A stretch of 64,000 nt of DNA from Caballeronia glathei (GCF_000698595.1 NZ_JFHC01000011.1:1-64000); one strand, 5' to 3'; shown: positions 50,625-59,472, counted from the first letter of the stretch. A program made the numbers and translations. Notes: generated by a model from the sequence alone, not told the origin.

Positions 50625-52468
50625 GCGAACCGCGCTTTTCCATCGGCGTCGATCTCGGCACGACGCATTGCGCGCTGTCCTACGTCGATATCGCTTCGAG
50701 CGACGGCGAAAAGACCGTGCAGGGCGTGCTGCCCGTCGCGCAACTGACGGCGCCCGGCGCCGCCGACGAACTCGACCTGCTGCCCTCCTTCCTCTATCTG
50801 CCGCACCCGGACGAACTCACGCCCGGCGACCTCAGCCTGCCGTGGACCGCCGAGCGCGACTTCGCGGTCGGTGAGCTTGCGCGCAGCCGCGGCGCCGGCA
50901 CGCCGATCCGCCTCGTGTCGAGCGCGAAGAGCTGGCTGTGCCACCCGGGCGTCGACCGCCGCGCCGCGATCCTGCCGAACGACGCCCCGCCCGAAGTGGC
51001 GCGCGTCTCGCCGCTGGAAAGCTCGGTGCGGTACCTGACGCACCTGCGCGAAGCGTGGGACCACGCGCACCCGGAGGCGCCCTTCGGCGAGCAGGAAATC
51101 ACGGTGACGATCCCCGCCTCGTTCGATCCGGCCGCGCGGGAGCTGACCGCCGAGGCCGCCGCGAGCGCGGGCTATGGCCGCATGACGCTGCTGGAAGAGC
51201 CGCAGGCGGCGCTCTACAGCTGGATCCAGAAGAGCGGCGGCGGCTGGCGCAGGCAGGCGCGGGTCGGCGACGTGATTCTCGTCGTCGACGTGGGCGGCGG
51301 CACGACCGACTTCTCGCTGATCGCCGTGGTCGAACGCGAGGGCAACCTCGAAGTCCACCGGGTCGCGGTCGGCGAGCACATCCTGCTCGGCGGCGACAAC
51401 ATGGACCTCGCGCTCGCGCACGTGGTCGCGCGCAAGCTGGCGGCCGGCGGCACGCAGCCCGATCCGTGGCAACTGCGCGCGCTGACCTACGCGTGCCGCT
51501 CGGCCAAGGAGACGCTCCTCACCGACGCCTCGCTCGACGCCGCCCCGCTCGTCGTGCCGAGCCGCGGCTCGAAGCTGATCGGCGGCTCGCTGCGCACGGA
51601 GCTGACCCGCGCCGAACTCACGCAGACGATCCTCGAAGGCTTCTTCCCGCAGGTCGAAGGCTCGGCGCGCCCGGTGAGCCGCGCCCGCGCGGGTCTCACG
51701 CAACTGGGCCTGCCCTACGCGCAGGACCCGGCCGTCACGCGCCATCTCGCGGCGTTCCTGGGCCGTCAGGTCGCGGCGCTCGCGGAACTCGAAGGCGTGC
51801 GCGCGACGATGCCCGAAGGCGCGAGCTTCCTGCATCCGACGGCCGTGCTCTTCAACGGCGGCGTGTTCAAGTCGCCGCTGCTCGTCGAGCGCATTCTCCA
51901 GACGCTCAACGGCTGGCTCGCCGCCGACGGCGCCGCGCCCGCGCGCCTGCTCGAAGGCGCCGACCTCGATCTCGCCGTGGCGCGCGGCGCCGCCTATTAC
52001 GGCTACGTGCGGCGCGGCAAGGGCGTGCGCATCCGCGGCGGCACGGCGCGGGCGTACTACGTCGCCATCGAATCGGCGATGCCCGCGGTGCCGGGGCTCG
52101 AACCGCCCGTCCAGGCGCTGTGCGTCGCGCCGTTCGGCATGGAGGAAGGCACCGAGGCCGAATTGCCCGCACAGGAATTCGGGCTGGTGGTGGGCGAGCC
52201 GGTGCATTTCCGCTTTTTCGGGTCGTCGGTGCGCAGGCAGGATCAGGTCGGCACGCTGCTCGACTACTGGCAGCCCGAGGAACTGCAGGAACTCGACGAG
52301 ATCCAGGCGTCGCTGCCTTCCGAAGGCCGTACGCCGGGCGAAGTGGTGCCGGTGAAGCTCCACGCGCGCGTGACGGAAGCCGGGACGCTCGAACTCGAAG
52401 CCGTGCCGCGGGCAACGGGCGAGCGCTGGAAGGTCGAGTTCGACGTGCGCGGCGGCGCGAGCGCTTGA
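50621..52468 (+). CDS. Hsp70-family protein I of the DUF2760 operon
   Basis: 615 residues. The actin-like ATPase is complete: phosphate-1 motif VDLGTTHCALSYVD (about 7-20), VTIPASFDPAARELT, the D223-VGGGTTDFSLI phosphate-2 motif, GGDNMDLALA and LFNGGVFKSPLL adenosine motif. After about residue 450 comes a divergent beta-rich domain (AQEFGLVVGEPVHFRFFGSS) and no helical lid, so the substrate-binding part is not that of DnaK. No DnaJ or GrpE gene is nearby. It is translationally coupled to DUF2760 and followed 44 bp later by a second Hsp70. Confidence 0.9.
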   Translation: MSEPRFSIGVDLGTTHCALSYVDIASSDGEKTVQGVLPVAQLTAPGAADELDLLPSFLYLPHPDELTPGDLSLPWTAERDFAVGELARSRGAGTPIRLVSSAKSWLCHPGVDRRAAILPNDAPPEVARVSPLESSVRYLTHLREAWDHAHPEAPFGEQEITVTIPASFDPAARELTAEAAASAGYGRMTLLEEPQAALYSWIQKSGGGWRRQARVGDVILVVDVGGGTTDFSLIAVVEREGNLEVHRVAVGEHILLGGDNMDLALAHVVARKLAAGGTQPDPWQLRALTYACRSAKETLLTDASLDAAPLVVPSRGSKLIGGSLRTELTRAELTQTILEGFFPQVEGSARPVSRARAGLTQLGLPYAQDPAVTRHLAAFLGRQVAALAELEGVRATMPEGASFLHPTAVLFNGGVFKSPLLVERILQTLNGWLAADGAAPARLLEGADLDLAVARGAAYYGYVRRGKGVRIRGGTARAYYVAIESAMPAVPGLEPPVQALCVAPFGMEEGTEAELPAQEFGLVVGEPVHFRFFGSSVRRQDQVGTLLDYWQPEELQELDEIQASLPSEGRTPGEVVPVKLHARVTEAGTLELEAVPRATGERWKVEFDVRGGASA

Positions 52469-52512
52469 GCGTCGCGAGAGAGACGAAAGCCACGAAAGCC
52501 AAGAAAAGCGCG

Positions 52513-55368
52513 ATGAAGCGGTACATCGTCGGCATCGATCTCGGCACGAGCAACACGGTCGTCGCGTACGCGCAGGCCGGGTCGGCCGAGATCCGCGTGT
52601 TCGACGTCGAGCAGTTGGTCGGCCTCGGCGAAGTCGCGGCGCGCCCGCTTTTGCCCTCGCTGCGCTATCACGCGGCGCCGGGCGAGCTGAACGCGGGCGA
52701 CCTGCATCTGCCGTGGCAGACCGAGAACGAAACCGCTGCGACAGATAGCCCGGATAGCCCGGCTAGCCCGCCCGTCGTGATCGGCCGCCTCGCGCGCACG
52801 CTCGGCGCGCAGGTGCCGGGCCGGCTTGTCGCGAGCGCGAAAAGCTGGCTGTCGCATGCGTCGGTGGACCGCGTCGCGCCGATCCTGCCGTGGGGCGCCG
52901 GCGACGACGTCGGCAAGGTGTCGCCCGTCGCGGCGAGCGCGAGCTATCTCGCGCATCTGCGCGCGGCGTGGAATCACCGCTTTCCGGACGCGCCGCTCGA
53001 AGCGCAGGACGTCGTGCTCACGGTGCCCGCGTCGTTCGACGAAGGCGCGCGCGCCCTCACGCTGGAAGCGGCGCGCATGGCGAAGCTGCCCGCGCTGCGC
53101 CTGCTCGAGGAGCCGCAGGCGGCGTTCTACGACTGGCTGTTCCATCATCGCGACGCCCTGAGCGCGGAGCTCGCCGATACGCGCCTCGTGCTCATCTGCG
53201 ACGTCGGCGGCGGCACCACCGACCTCACGCTCATCAAGGTGCAGATGGAAGGCGGCGAGCCGCAACTGACGCGCATCGGCGTCGGCAACCATCTGATGCT
53301 CGGCGGCGACAACATGGACCTCGCGCTCGCGCATCTGGTCGAGGCGCGGATCGCGGCGGGCAACACGCGGCTTTCGGCCGCGCGGCTCTCCCAGCTCGTC
53401 GAGCGCTGCCGCGCCGTGAAGGAGCAACTGCTCGGCGCGGATGCGCCCGAGTCGGCTTCGATCACGCTGCTCGGCGCGGGCGCGAAGCTCGTCGGCGGGG
53501 CACGCTCGGTCGACGTGACGCGCGAGGAGATCGAGCGGATCATCGTCGACGGATTCTTCCCCGCCGTTGCCGCAGGCGAGCGGCCGGGGCGCGCGCGGGG
53601 CGGCATCGTCGAGTTCGGGCTGCCCTATGCGAGCGATCCGGCGATCACGCGTCACGTCGCAGCCTTTCTCGGCCAGCACGCGGATCAGTCGCGCAAGGCG
53701 CTCGCGGCGCAAGACACTCAAGGCACGGAAGGCAGTCAAGGCACGGAAGGCGCCCCGCAAGGCGGCGGCGCGCTGCCGATGCCCGACACGCTGCTCCTCA
53801 ACGGCGGCGTATTCCGCGCCGAAGCGCTGACCACGCGCCTTGCCAGCACCCTCGGCGCGTGGCGGCAAGAGCCGCTGCACGTCCTGCACAACGCCAATCC
53901 GGACGTGGCGGTGGCGCGCGGCGCGGTGGCCTACGCGCTCGCGCGCGCGGGGCGTGCGCCGAGAATCGGCGGCGGTTCGCCGCGCAGCTATTTCCTCGTC
54001 GTCGACGACGGCAACGAGGCCGCCCGAGGCATCTGCCTGCTGCCGCGCGGCACGGAGGAAGGCCAGGAGATCCATCTGGAGGACCGCACGTTCGCGCTCC
54101 GGCTCGGGCATCCGGTGCGCTTCCATCTGGTGTCGTCGGTCGCGGATACGGCGTACCGGGCAGGCGAACTCGCCGATCTGTCGGCGTCGGCGGGCGACTT
54201 CGTACGCCTTCCGCCGATCGCCACCGTCGTGCAGCCGCAAAACGCGGGCGGTGCGCGCGAAACGCCGGTCCAGCTGACGACCTCGCTCACCGAGGTCGGC
54301 ACGCTCGAAATGCACTGCATCGCCACCGGCGACTCTACGCAGCGCTGGCTGCTGGAGTTCCAGCTGCGCGGCGAGCACGCCGCAGGCGACGCACTCCCGG
54401 ACGCGGACGCAAACCGGCTGCCCCCGTCGCTGCCGAAGGCCGTCGAGCAGATCGACCGCACGTTCGGCGCGCGCTCGCAGGAAGTCGGGCCGAAGGAGGT
54501 GAAGCGGCTGCGCGCCCAGCTGGAGCAGCTTCTCGGCCCGCGCGAGAGCTGGGGCAGCGCGCTCTTGCGCGAACTCTTCGGCACCCTGTGGGAGCGCGCC
54601 CGGCGCCGGCGGCGCTCGGCGGACCACGAGCGCCTGTGGCTGAACTTCGCCGGCTACTGCGTGCGTCCGGGGTTCGGCTATCCGCTCGACGAGTGGCGCG
54701 TCGAGCAGCTCTGGTCGCTCTACGAGCAGGGCATCCAGTACGTCAACGAGAACCAGGTCTGGTCCGAATGGTGGACGCTGTGGCGGCGCGCGGCGGGCGG
54801 GCTCGCCGAAAGCGCGCAGTTGCGCCTGATCGACGACATCGCCTTCTATCTCCAGCCGCCCGGCACGTCGCGCTACAGGAAGCCGCCCACTGCGGCGAAG
54901 TCCGGCTACGACGACATGGTCCGGCTCGCGGCATCGCTCGAACGCGTGCCCGTGGAGCGCAAGATCGAGGTCGGGCAATGGCTGCTGACGCGGCTCGCCA
55001 AGCCGTCCGAAAACCTTCAGAGCTGGTGGGCCGTCGGGCGCATCGGCGCGCGTGCGCCGTTCTACGGCAGCGCGCACGGCGTCGTGCCCGCAGAGGTCGC
55101 CGCGCGCTGGCTCGGGACCATCCTCGCGCTCGACTGGAAGAAGGTCGAGCCGGCCGCGTTCGCCGCCGTGCAGATCGCGCGCATGACGGGCGACCGGTCG
55201 CGCGACCTGCCATTCGAGATCCGCGCCGACGTCGTGCGCCGGCTCGAGGCCGCGAACGCGTCGCGCACGTGGATCGACATGGTCCGCGAGACCGTCGAAC
55301 TCGATCAGGCGGACGAAGGACGCGTGTTCGGCGAGTCGCTGCCGGCGGGGCTCAAGCTGATCGGCTGA
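52513..55368 (+). CDS. Hsp70-family protein II with C-terminal DUF3731-type extension
   Basis: 951 residues. The Hsp70 ATPase is complete (GIDLGTSNTVVAYA; D230-VGGGTTDLTLI; GGDNMDLALA; LLNGGVFRAEAL) and very similar in plan to Hsp70 I. A divergent beta domain is followed by about 330 helical residues (from about 620; GPKEVKRLRAQLEQLLGPRE, WLNFAGYCVRPGFGYPLDEW, WSEWWTLWRRAAGG) of the DUF3731 type. Two in-frame microsatellite insertions lie in the ATPase: DSPDSPASP near residue 80 and a duplicated QGTEG near 405. The ATG at 52513 (MKRYIVGIDLG) is chosen; the frame is open far upstream but overlaps the first Hsp70. Confidence 0.9.
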   Translation: MKRYIVGIDLGTSNTVVAYAQAGSAEIRVFDVEQLVGLGEVAARPLLPSLRYHAAPGELNAGDLHLPWQTENETAATDSPDSPASPPVVIGRLARTLGAQVPGRLVASAKSWLSHASVDRVAPILPWGAGDDVGKVSPVAASASYLAHLRAAWNHRFPDAPLEAQDVVLTVPASFDEGARALTLEAARMAKLPALRLLEEPQAAFYDWLFHHRDALSAELADTRLVLICDVGGGTTDLTLIKVQMEGGEPQLTRIGVGNHLMLGGDNMDLALAHLVEARIAAGNTRLSAARLSQLVERCRAVKEQLLGADAPESASITLLGAGAKLVGGARSVDVTREEIERIIVDGFFPAVAAGERPGRARGGIVEFGLPYASDPAITRHVAAFLGQHADQSRKALAAQDTQGTEGSQGTEGAPQGGGALPMPDTLLLNGGVFRAEALTTRLASTLGAWRQEPLHVLHNANPDVAVARGAVAYALARAGRAPRIGGGSPRSYFLVVDDGNEAARGICLLPRGTEEGQEIHLEDRTFALRLGHPVRFHLVSSVADTAYRAGELADLSASAGDFVRLPPIATVVQPQNAGGARETPVQLTTSLTEVGTLEMHCIATGDSTQRWLLEFQLRGEHAAGDALPDADANRLPPSLPKAVEQIDRTFGARSQEVGPKEVKRLRAQLEQLLGPRESWGSALLRELFGTLWERARRRRRSADHERLWLNFAGYCVRPGFGYPLDEWRVEQLWSLYEQGIQYVNENQVWSEWWTLWRRAAGGLAESAQLRLIDDIAFYLQPPGTSRYRKPPTAAKSGYDDMVRLAASLERVPVERKIEVGQWLLTRLAKPSENLQSWWAVGRIGARAPFYGSAHGVVPAEVAARWLGTILALDWKKVEPAAFAAVQIARMTGDRSRDLPFEIRADVVRRLEAANASRTWIDMVRETVELDQADEGRVFGESLPAGLKLIG

Positions 55369-55372
55369 GGCT

Positions 55373-55397
55373 CGCGCTCAGGTTGCGGATGAGCGCG
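55373..55397 (+). terminator. hairpin after the Hsp70 operon
   Basis: CGCGCTCA (55373-55380) and TGAGCGCG (55390-55397) form a perfect 8-bp stem with a 9-nt loop, 5 bp after the stop codon of the second Hsp70 gene. There is no T-run, but position and stability suit a transcript end. Confidence 0.5.
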
Positions 55398-55498
55398 GCG
55401 GGCCACCGCGGCGTCGAAATGCTTCGCTGTCAGAAGCGAGTGCCGAAGGGAATGCGGTCAAGCTGTCGCGCCGATACATCATCGGGAGAGCAGACTTC

Positions 55499-55551
55499 TT
55501 GATTCCCGGCAGGACGACGCCTATTTTTAACATGTGTCAATTCGACACATG
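55499..55551 (+). promoter_or_regulatory. sigma-70 promoter and palindrome before the small basic peptide gene
   Basis: TTGATT (55499-55504) and TATTTT (55522-55527) are 17 bp apart. Directly downstream, CATGTGTC-N5-GACACATG (55531-55551) is a perfect 8-bp inverted repeat located at the expected start site and immediately before AAGGAGGT. It could be an operator or, in the mRNA, a 5' hairpin that controls access to the ribosome-binding site. Confidence 0.75.
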
Positions 55552-55563
55552 AAGGAGGTCAAC

Positions 55564-55725
55564 ATGCCATCACCGAGAAAGGCCCCGCCGAGCAATCCGG
55601 CCGAAACGGAAATGTCGAGCCGCAAGAAAAGCGCGGCCGGCACGAAGCAATCGACTGCGAAAGCAGCAGGCGCCAAGGAAATGCAGGTCGCCAAACGCAC
55701 GACCAAGGCCAAGCCCAAAGCATGA
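55564..55725 (+). CDS. 53-residue Lys/Ala/Ser-rich basic peptide
   Basis: The ATG at 55564 is preceded by AAGGAGGT at ideal spacing, one of the best ribosome-binding sites in the window, and by a good promoter. The peptide (MPSPRKAPPSNPAETEMSSR then Lys/Ala/Thr-rich to AKPKA) has 11 lysines, no aromatic residue or cysteine, and resembles histone-H1-like or AlgP-like basic tails; it should be disordered and could bind nucleic acid. No known family. It stands alone between the Hsp70 operon and a sensor kinase. Confidence 0.7.
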   Translation: MPSPRKAPPSNPAETEMSSRKKSAAGTKQSTAKAAGAKEMQVAKRTTKAKPKA

Positions 55726-56079
55726 ACGGCCAGCGCCCTCGTCGACTATGCCGGGGGCCTCGCCGTCTGCGGGCTGCCGCTCCTGCGCGCCCGGCCAGCC
55801 GGAACCGGCGGCCGAAGCGCCGTCGATGAGCCGACCGGACTCCTGCCCTTTTCCCCACGCCTTTCCCGAACCAGATGCCTCTGCCGAAGCACCACGGCCG
55901 GCAGCCGGTGCCGCGATCCCGTCCCCGATGCCGTCCCGATTCGCGTCGCATGCTCCCGAATTCTGGCAATTGACGCCCGTATCCCGCTTTTTCACGCCGT
56001 ATCCCAAAAACTCGTTTTGTCGTACGAGCGCTCTCGCCTAAAGTAGTTAACCTCTCCTTCCTGCACAAGCGAGCATCTC
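55726..56079. other. intergenic region, 354 bp
   Basis: No gene is supported. The last 90 bp become A/T-richer and contain CTCGT (about 55999) and ACGAG (about 56013) as an inverted pair, and a CTCTCCTT stretch before the kinase start; a promoter for the kinase gene is likely here but its boxes are not clear. Confidence 0.4.
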
Positions 56080-58101
56080 ATGGGTGTCCCGGACCGAATC
56101 GCCAGCATCGACAAGCCCGGGATCTTCTCTGCCACGGCGCGGGAAGCGGGCGCGAGCCTGGTGAGAAACCTGTCGATACCGGCGCCCTTCCCGGACCCGG
56201 TGCTCGAAGCGCAGTTTCTGGAGGATCACAGCCGCCGCTTCTGCGCGTTCCGCCGCGCGTCCGCGCTGCTCGCGCTCACCATCTGGACGTGCTTCCTGTG
56301 GTGGGATTTCAGCTTCGCGCGCCACAACAAGACGCTGAACATCGCGCTCTCCGACATCCTGACGCTCCGGTTTCTCGGCATCGCGCTCCTGATCGGCGTG
56401 GGGGTCCTCGTGCTCAGGCCGTCGTTTCGCACGCACGCGACCGCGCACCGCGTCATTCTCACGGGCATTTACGGGCTGCTTTTCCTGCTGATGCTGATGG
56501 TGTCGATTACGCCGAGCCCGTATAACTACACGCAATATTTCATCGGACTTTATCTCGCGCTTTTTTTCCAGTTCAGCTTCTTCTATTTGAAATCGAGAGC
56601 CGCATTGACCGTCGGCGTCGTGACGTTCGTCACGGTCATTCTGCTTCAGATCACAATAAGGATTCTGAATCCCGAGGATTTTTTCGCGGGTTTGTTTTAC
56701 ATGTTCAATGTGATCATTATCGGTCACGGCGTATGCGTGCACGCGGAAAGAGTTTCGCGCGAACGTTATTCGGCGGAGCGGGCGCTTGCTTCGCTCAATG
56801 ACGAATTACTCACGGCGAATGTCGAACTGGAACGCAAGAACCGGCAATTGCAGGTATCGAAAAAGGATCAGGAAACCAAGACGAACGCGCTGCTTGCATT
56901 GAAGGAACAGCAGATGCTCGCCGCGGAAACCGCGAGCAAGGAGAAATCGAACTTCCTCGCCGCCGCCACCCACGACCTGCGCCAGCCGATGCACGCGCTC
57001 AACCTGTTCCTGCAGGCGGCCGCGGAGGCGATCCGCAACGGCGATTTCGCCGAGGCCGAGCGGCTGATCGACGAATGCGGGCGCTCGTCCGTGATTCTCG
57101 CGCGACTGCTGAATGCGGTCCTCGATTTGTCGCGGCTCGAATCAGGCCGCGTCATTCCGCGCTATCACGTATTTGACCTGAAAATGATTATCGAGGAAGC
57201 GGCCGAGCAGCTTCGTCCTTTTGCCGCGAGCCGCGGCGTCGATTTGCGGTTGCGATTGCCGAAGGAATGTCTCGTATGCGTTCGCAGCGACGCGCACTGG
57301 CTCGGACGCGCCGTCGCGAATCTGGTTTCGAATGCGATCAAATACGCCAATACCGGCAAAACGATGAAACCGACGGTTATCGTCGGCGTGGTGCGCTCGG
57401 CCACCCGCGCGCGAATCGACGTGGTCGATAATGGCATTGGAATATCCGCCGATTATTGGGAAGCGATATTCCAGCCGTTTTTCCAGGTCGGCAATCCGGA
57501 ACAGGATCGCGACAAGGGGCTCGGCCTCGGCCTGTCGATCGTGAACGCGGTGATTTCGATGCTGGACGAGCACCGGCTCGAACTGAAGTCGGCCGAAGGG
57601 CTGGGCTCGCGCTTCTCCGTCGAAATGCCGCTGTGCGGCGCGTCGCCCGACAAGCCGTCGCCGCGCGCGCAGCCCAAGGCGGACGCATCCGAGGCGGCGC
57701 GGCTCGACGGCCTCTATGTGCTGCTCGTGGAGGACGACGGCCTCGTGCGCGCCTCCACCGAAGCGCTGCTCGCGCAGTGGGGCGTGCTGTTCGATTCGGC
57801 GGCGACCTTCCACGAGTACGAGGAGATTCTCGGCTCGGTGGAGCGCTTCCCGGACCTCATCATCACCGACTATCGCCTGCGCGACTTCAAGACGGCGCGG
57901 GAAGTGGCGATGCTCGGGGCGTCGCGGCTCGGCAAGCCGTGCCCGTGTCTCGTCGTGACAGGCGAGCCGTCGGCGACGATCGTCCCGCTCTCCTGCGATC
58001 ACGACGTGCTGAGCAAGCCCGTGAGCCCGGCCGACCTGCGCCGGGAGATCCTCTCGCTCGTATCGGGGAAATGCCCGGACGAGGCGCTTCAGCAAGGCTG
58101 A
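56080..58101 (+). CDS. membrane hybrid histidine kinase with six-segment sensor and receiver
   Basis: 673 residues. About six membrane segments (65-230) with very short loops form the sensor, followed by a coiled coil (about 230-285), a HisKA domain with H298 (ATHDLRQPMHAL), an HATPase domain (NLVSNAIKYANTG, DNGIGIS, GLGLGLSIV) and a C-terminal receiver with D597 (IITDYRLRDF) and K in SKPVS. The HDLRQP box and the architecture match the family of ComP/FixL-like kinases in Burkholderia that pair with NarL-type regulators; such a regulator gene converges on this one 22 bp away. Parts of the gene (56560-56800, 57130-57480) have more A/T at third positions than their neighbours. Confidence 0.88.
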   Translation: MGVPDRIASIDKPGIFSATAREAGASLVRNLSIPAPFPDPVLEAQFLEDHSRRFCAFRRASALLALTIWTCFLWWDFSFARHNKTLNIALSDILTLRFLGIALLIGVGVLVLRPSFRTHATAHRVILTGIYGLLFLLMLMVSITPSPYNYTQYFIGLYLALFFQFSFFYLKSRAALTVGVVTFVTVILLQITIRILNPEDFFAGLFYMFNVIIIGHGVCVHAERVSRERYSAERALASLNDELLTANVELERKNRQLQVSKKDQETKTNALLALKEQQMLAAETASKEKSNFLAAATHDLRQPMHALNLFLQAAAEAIRNGDFAEAERLIDECGRSSVILARLLNAVLDLSRLESGRVIPRYHVFDLKMIIEEAAEQLRPFAASRGVDLRLRLPKECLVCVRSDAHWLGRAVANLVSNAIKYANTGKTMKPTVIVGVVRSATRARIDVVDNGIGISADYWEAIFQPFFQVGNPEQDRDKGLGLGLSIVNAVISMLDEHRLELKSAEGLGSRFSVEMPLCGASPDKPSPRAQPKADASEAARLDGLYVLLVEDDGLVRASTEALLAQWGVLFDSAATFHEYEEILGSVERFPDLIITDYRLRDFKTAREVAMLGASRLGKPCPCLVVTGEPSATIVPLSCDHDVLSKPVSPADLRREILSLVSGKCPDEALQQG

Positions 58102-58123
58102 GGCGAAGGCCCGGACGACGGCA

Positions 58124-58819
58124 TCACGACGCCGACGAAGTATTGCCCATCGGCATTTCGATCCCGCGGCGCGCCATCTCGACGATCAGGAACGTGCGCC
58201 GCGTGACATGGAACCGCGCGAGCAGGTCGCTGGAGTATTCCTTCGCGGTGTTCTCGCTGATGTTCATCTTGCGCGCGATCGCCTTGTTCGACAGGCCCTG
58301 CAGCAGGTAGCGCAGGGTTTCGGTCAGACGCGGCGGCAGATCGAGCGATTCGACGGTGACGCTGTTGTGATTCGACACGGGCCTCGGGCTGTGCCCGCCC
58401 TTGCCGAGTACCGTGTTCGGCAGGTAGACGCGCCCGCTCAGGATGGTGCGCAACGCCTCGCGAAAGACGCTCGCGCCCTGCTCGCTGCCCTTCGAGATGA
58501 AGCCGCAGGCGCCGTTCTTGATGCATTCGAGCACGGTGTCGCGGTCGTCCTGCGCAGAGAGCATGATCGTCTGCACCTCGCGCTCCTCCTCGCGGATCCA
58601 GTTGAGCAGGTCCATGCCGGTCGCGTTTCCCCGCAGGTGATAGTCGAGGAACATCAGGTCGTAGGAGCCGGCGGCCAGCTTCGCCTTGGCCTGATCGAAG
58701 CCGTCCGCCTCGTCGATCTCGAGTAGCGGCTCATTGGCGAGAATCAGGCTTTTCATCGCGCTGCGCGTGAGCCCTTCGTCCTCTACCAGCAATACTGTTT
58801 TGAAGTATCCGTTTTCCAT
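58124..58819 (-). CDS. NarL/LuxR-type response regulator, likely partner of the adjacent kinase
   Basis: 231 residues. The receiver (7-125) has the acidic pair E13/D14, phospho-acceptor D59 (LMFLDYHL) and SKG for the conserved lysine; the C-terminal LuxR helix-turn-helix (about 165-220) has LTETLRYLLQGLSNKAIARKM and ENTAKEYSSDLL. The ATG at 58819 (MENGYFKTVLL) is chosen over one 18 bp upstream. It is tail-to-tail with the hybrid kinase, and kinases with HDLRQP boxes usually work with this kind of regulator. Confidence 0.88.
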   Translation of the reverse strand: MENGYFKTVLLVEDEGLTRSAMKSLILANEPLLEIDEADGFDQAKAKLAAGSYDLMFLDYHLRGNATGMDLLNWIREEEREVQTIMLSAQDDRDTVLECIKNGACGFISKGSEQGASVFREALRTILSGRVYLPNTVLGKGGHSPRPVSNHNSVTVESLDLPPRLTETLRYLLQGLSNKAIARKMNISENTAKEYSSDLLARFHVTRRTFLIVEMARRGIEMPMGNTSSAS

Positions 58820-59001
58820 TGCAGTCCCCGAGGTCACGAACCGATGGTACGCCGCCTTCGGCCTCTCGCCACCCTCCTTTCGCAGGGGTACATTCGCAGC
58901 CCCTCCGAAAAATCGCGCCCACCCTCCTCGCGCCGGGTTTCGAATTAAGCACGGCCGGTCGAAACTGCATCCATCCGATCCACTGCATTGCGGAGGAAGA
59001 C

Positions 59002-59472
59002 ATGGGCGGCCGCTCTACCATCGACGACGAAAGGCAGTTCGCACTCTGGAGCATCAAGCGGGCGCGGACTCAGGATTCGTCGCGGCGCGTGCTGATTGCG
59101 CACAAGGACAAGTCGGTGGGCGAGTCGCTTGCCGTCATGCTGCGGCTGAAGGGCCTGCAGGTCATCCTTTCGCAGGACCTGAAAGCAGTGCGGTCGCTCG
59201 TACAGAACTGGAAGCCGCAGGCGCTCATTCTGGATACGAGCCTCGACAGCGAGTCCGGCTATGTCTTCATCCGCACGCTGCGCATGGACGCGGACATCAC
59301 CGGGCGCCTGCTCGTGGCAATGAGCGACGTGTGGCCCGCCGATCCGATCGAGACGCTCAAGGACGCCGGATTCGACGCGCACTGCCGCAGGCCGTGCTCG
59401 ACATGGCGCATCGTCGATCTGGTCGACGCGTATTTTTCCGCTCCGGCGGTCAGCAAGACAGGTGCCGTATGA
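59002..59472 (+). CDS. stand-alone degenerate receiver domain protein
   Basis: 156 residues from the ATG at 59002, preceded by GGAGGAAG. Residues 28-145 form a CheY-like fold. The phospho-acceptor position is kept as D78 (LILDTSLD) and the switch Ser as S108, but the acidic pair is replaced by H34-K35 and the conserved Lys-Pro by R130-P131. Phosphorylation in the normal way is therefore doubtful. A 28-residue N-terminal extension has no match. It is divergent from the NarL-type regulator (182 bp between starts) and may act as a phosphate sink, an adaptor or an anti-activator of that system. Confidence 0.78.
   Translation: MGGRSTIDDERQFALWSIKRARTQDSSRRVLIAHKDKSVGESLAVMLRLKGLQVILSQDLKAVRSLVQNWKPQALILDTSLDSESGYVFIRTLRMDADITGRLLVAMSDVWPADPIETLKDAGFDAHCRRPCSTWRIVDLVDAYFSAPAVSKTGAV

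Noticed and set aside
50938-52512. 525-codon N-terminal extension of the second Hsp70
   Set aside because: It overlaps the first Hsp70 gene in another frame and reads as Arg-rich shadow sequence; MKRYIVGIDLG at 52513 is the normal Hsp70 start.
52264-55077. Open frame of about 937 codons on the minus strand
   Set aside because: Antisense to the second Hsp70 gene, with Arg/Ala/Leu-rich translation and no recognisable domain.
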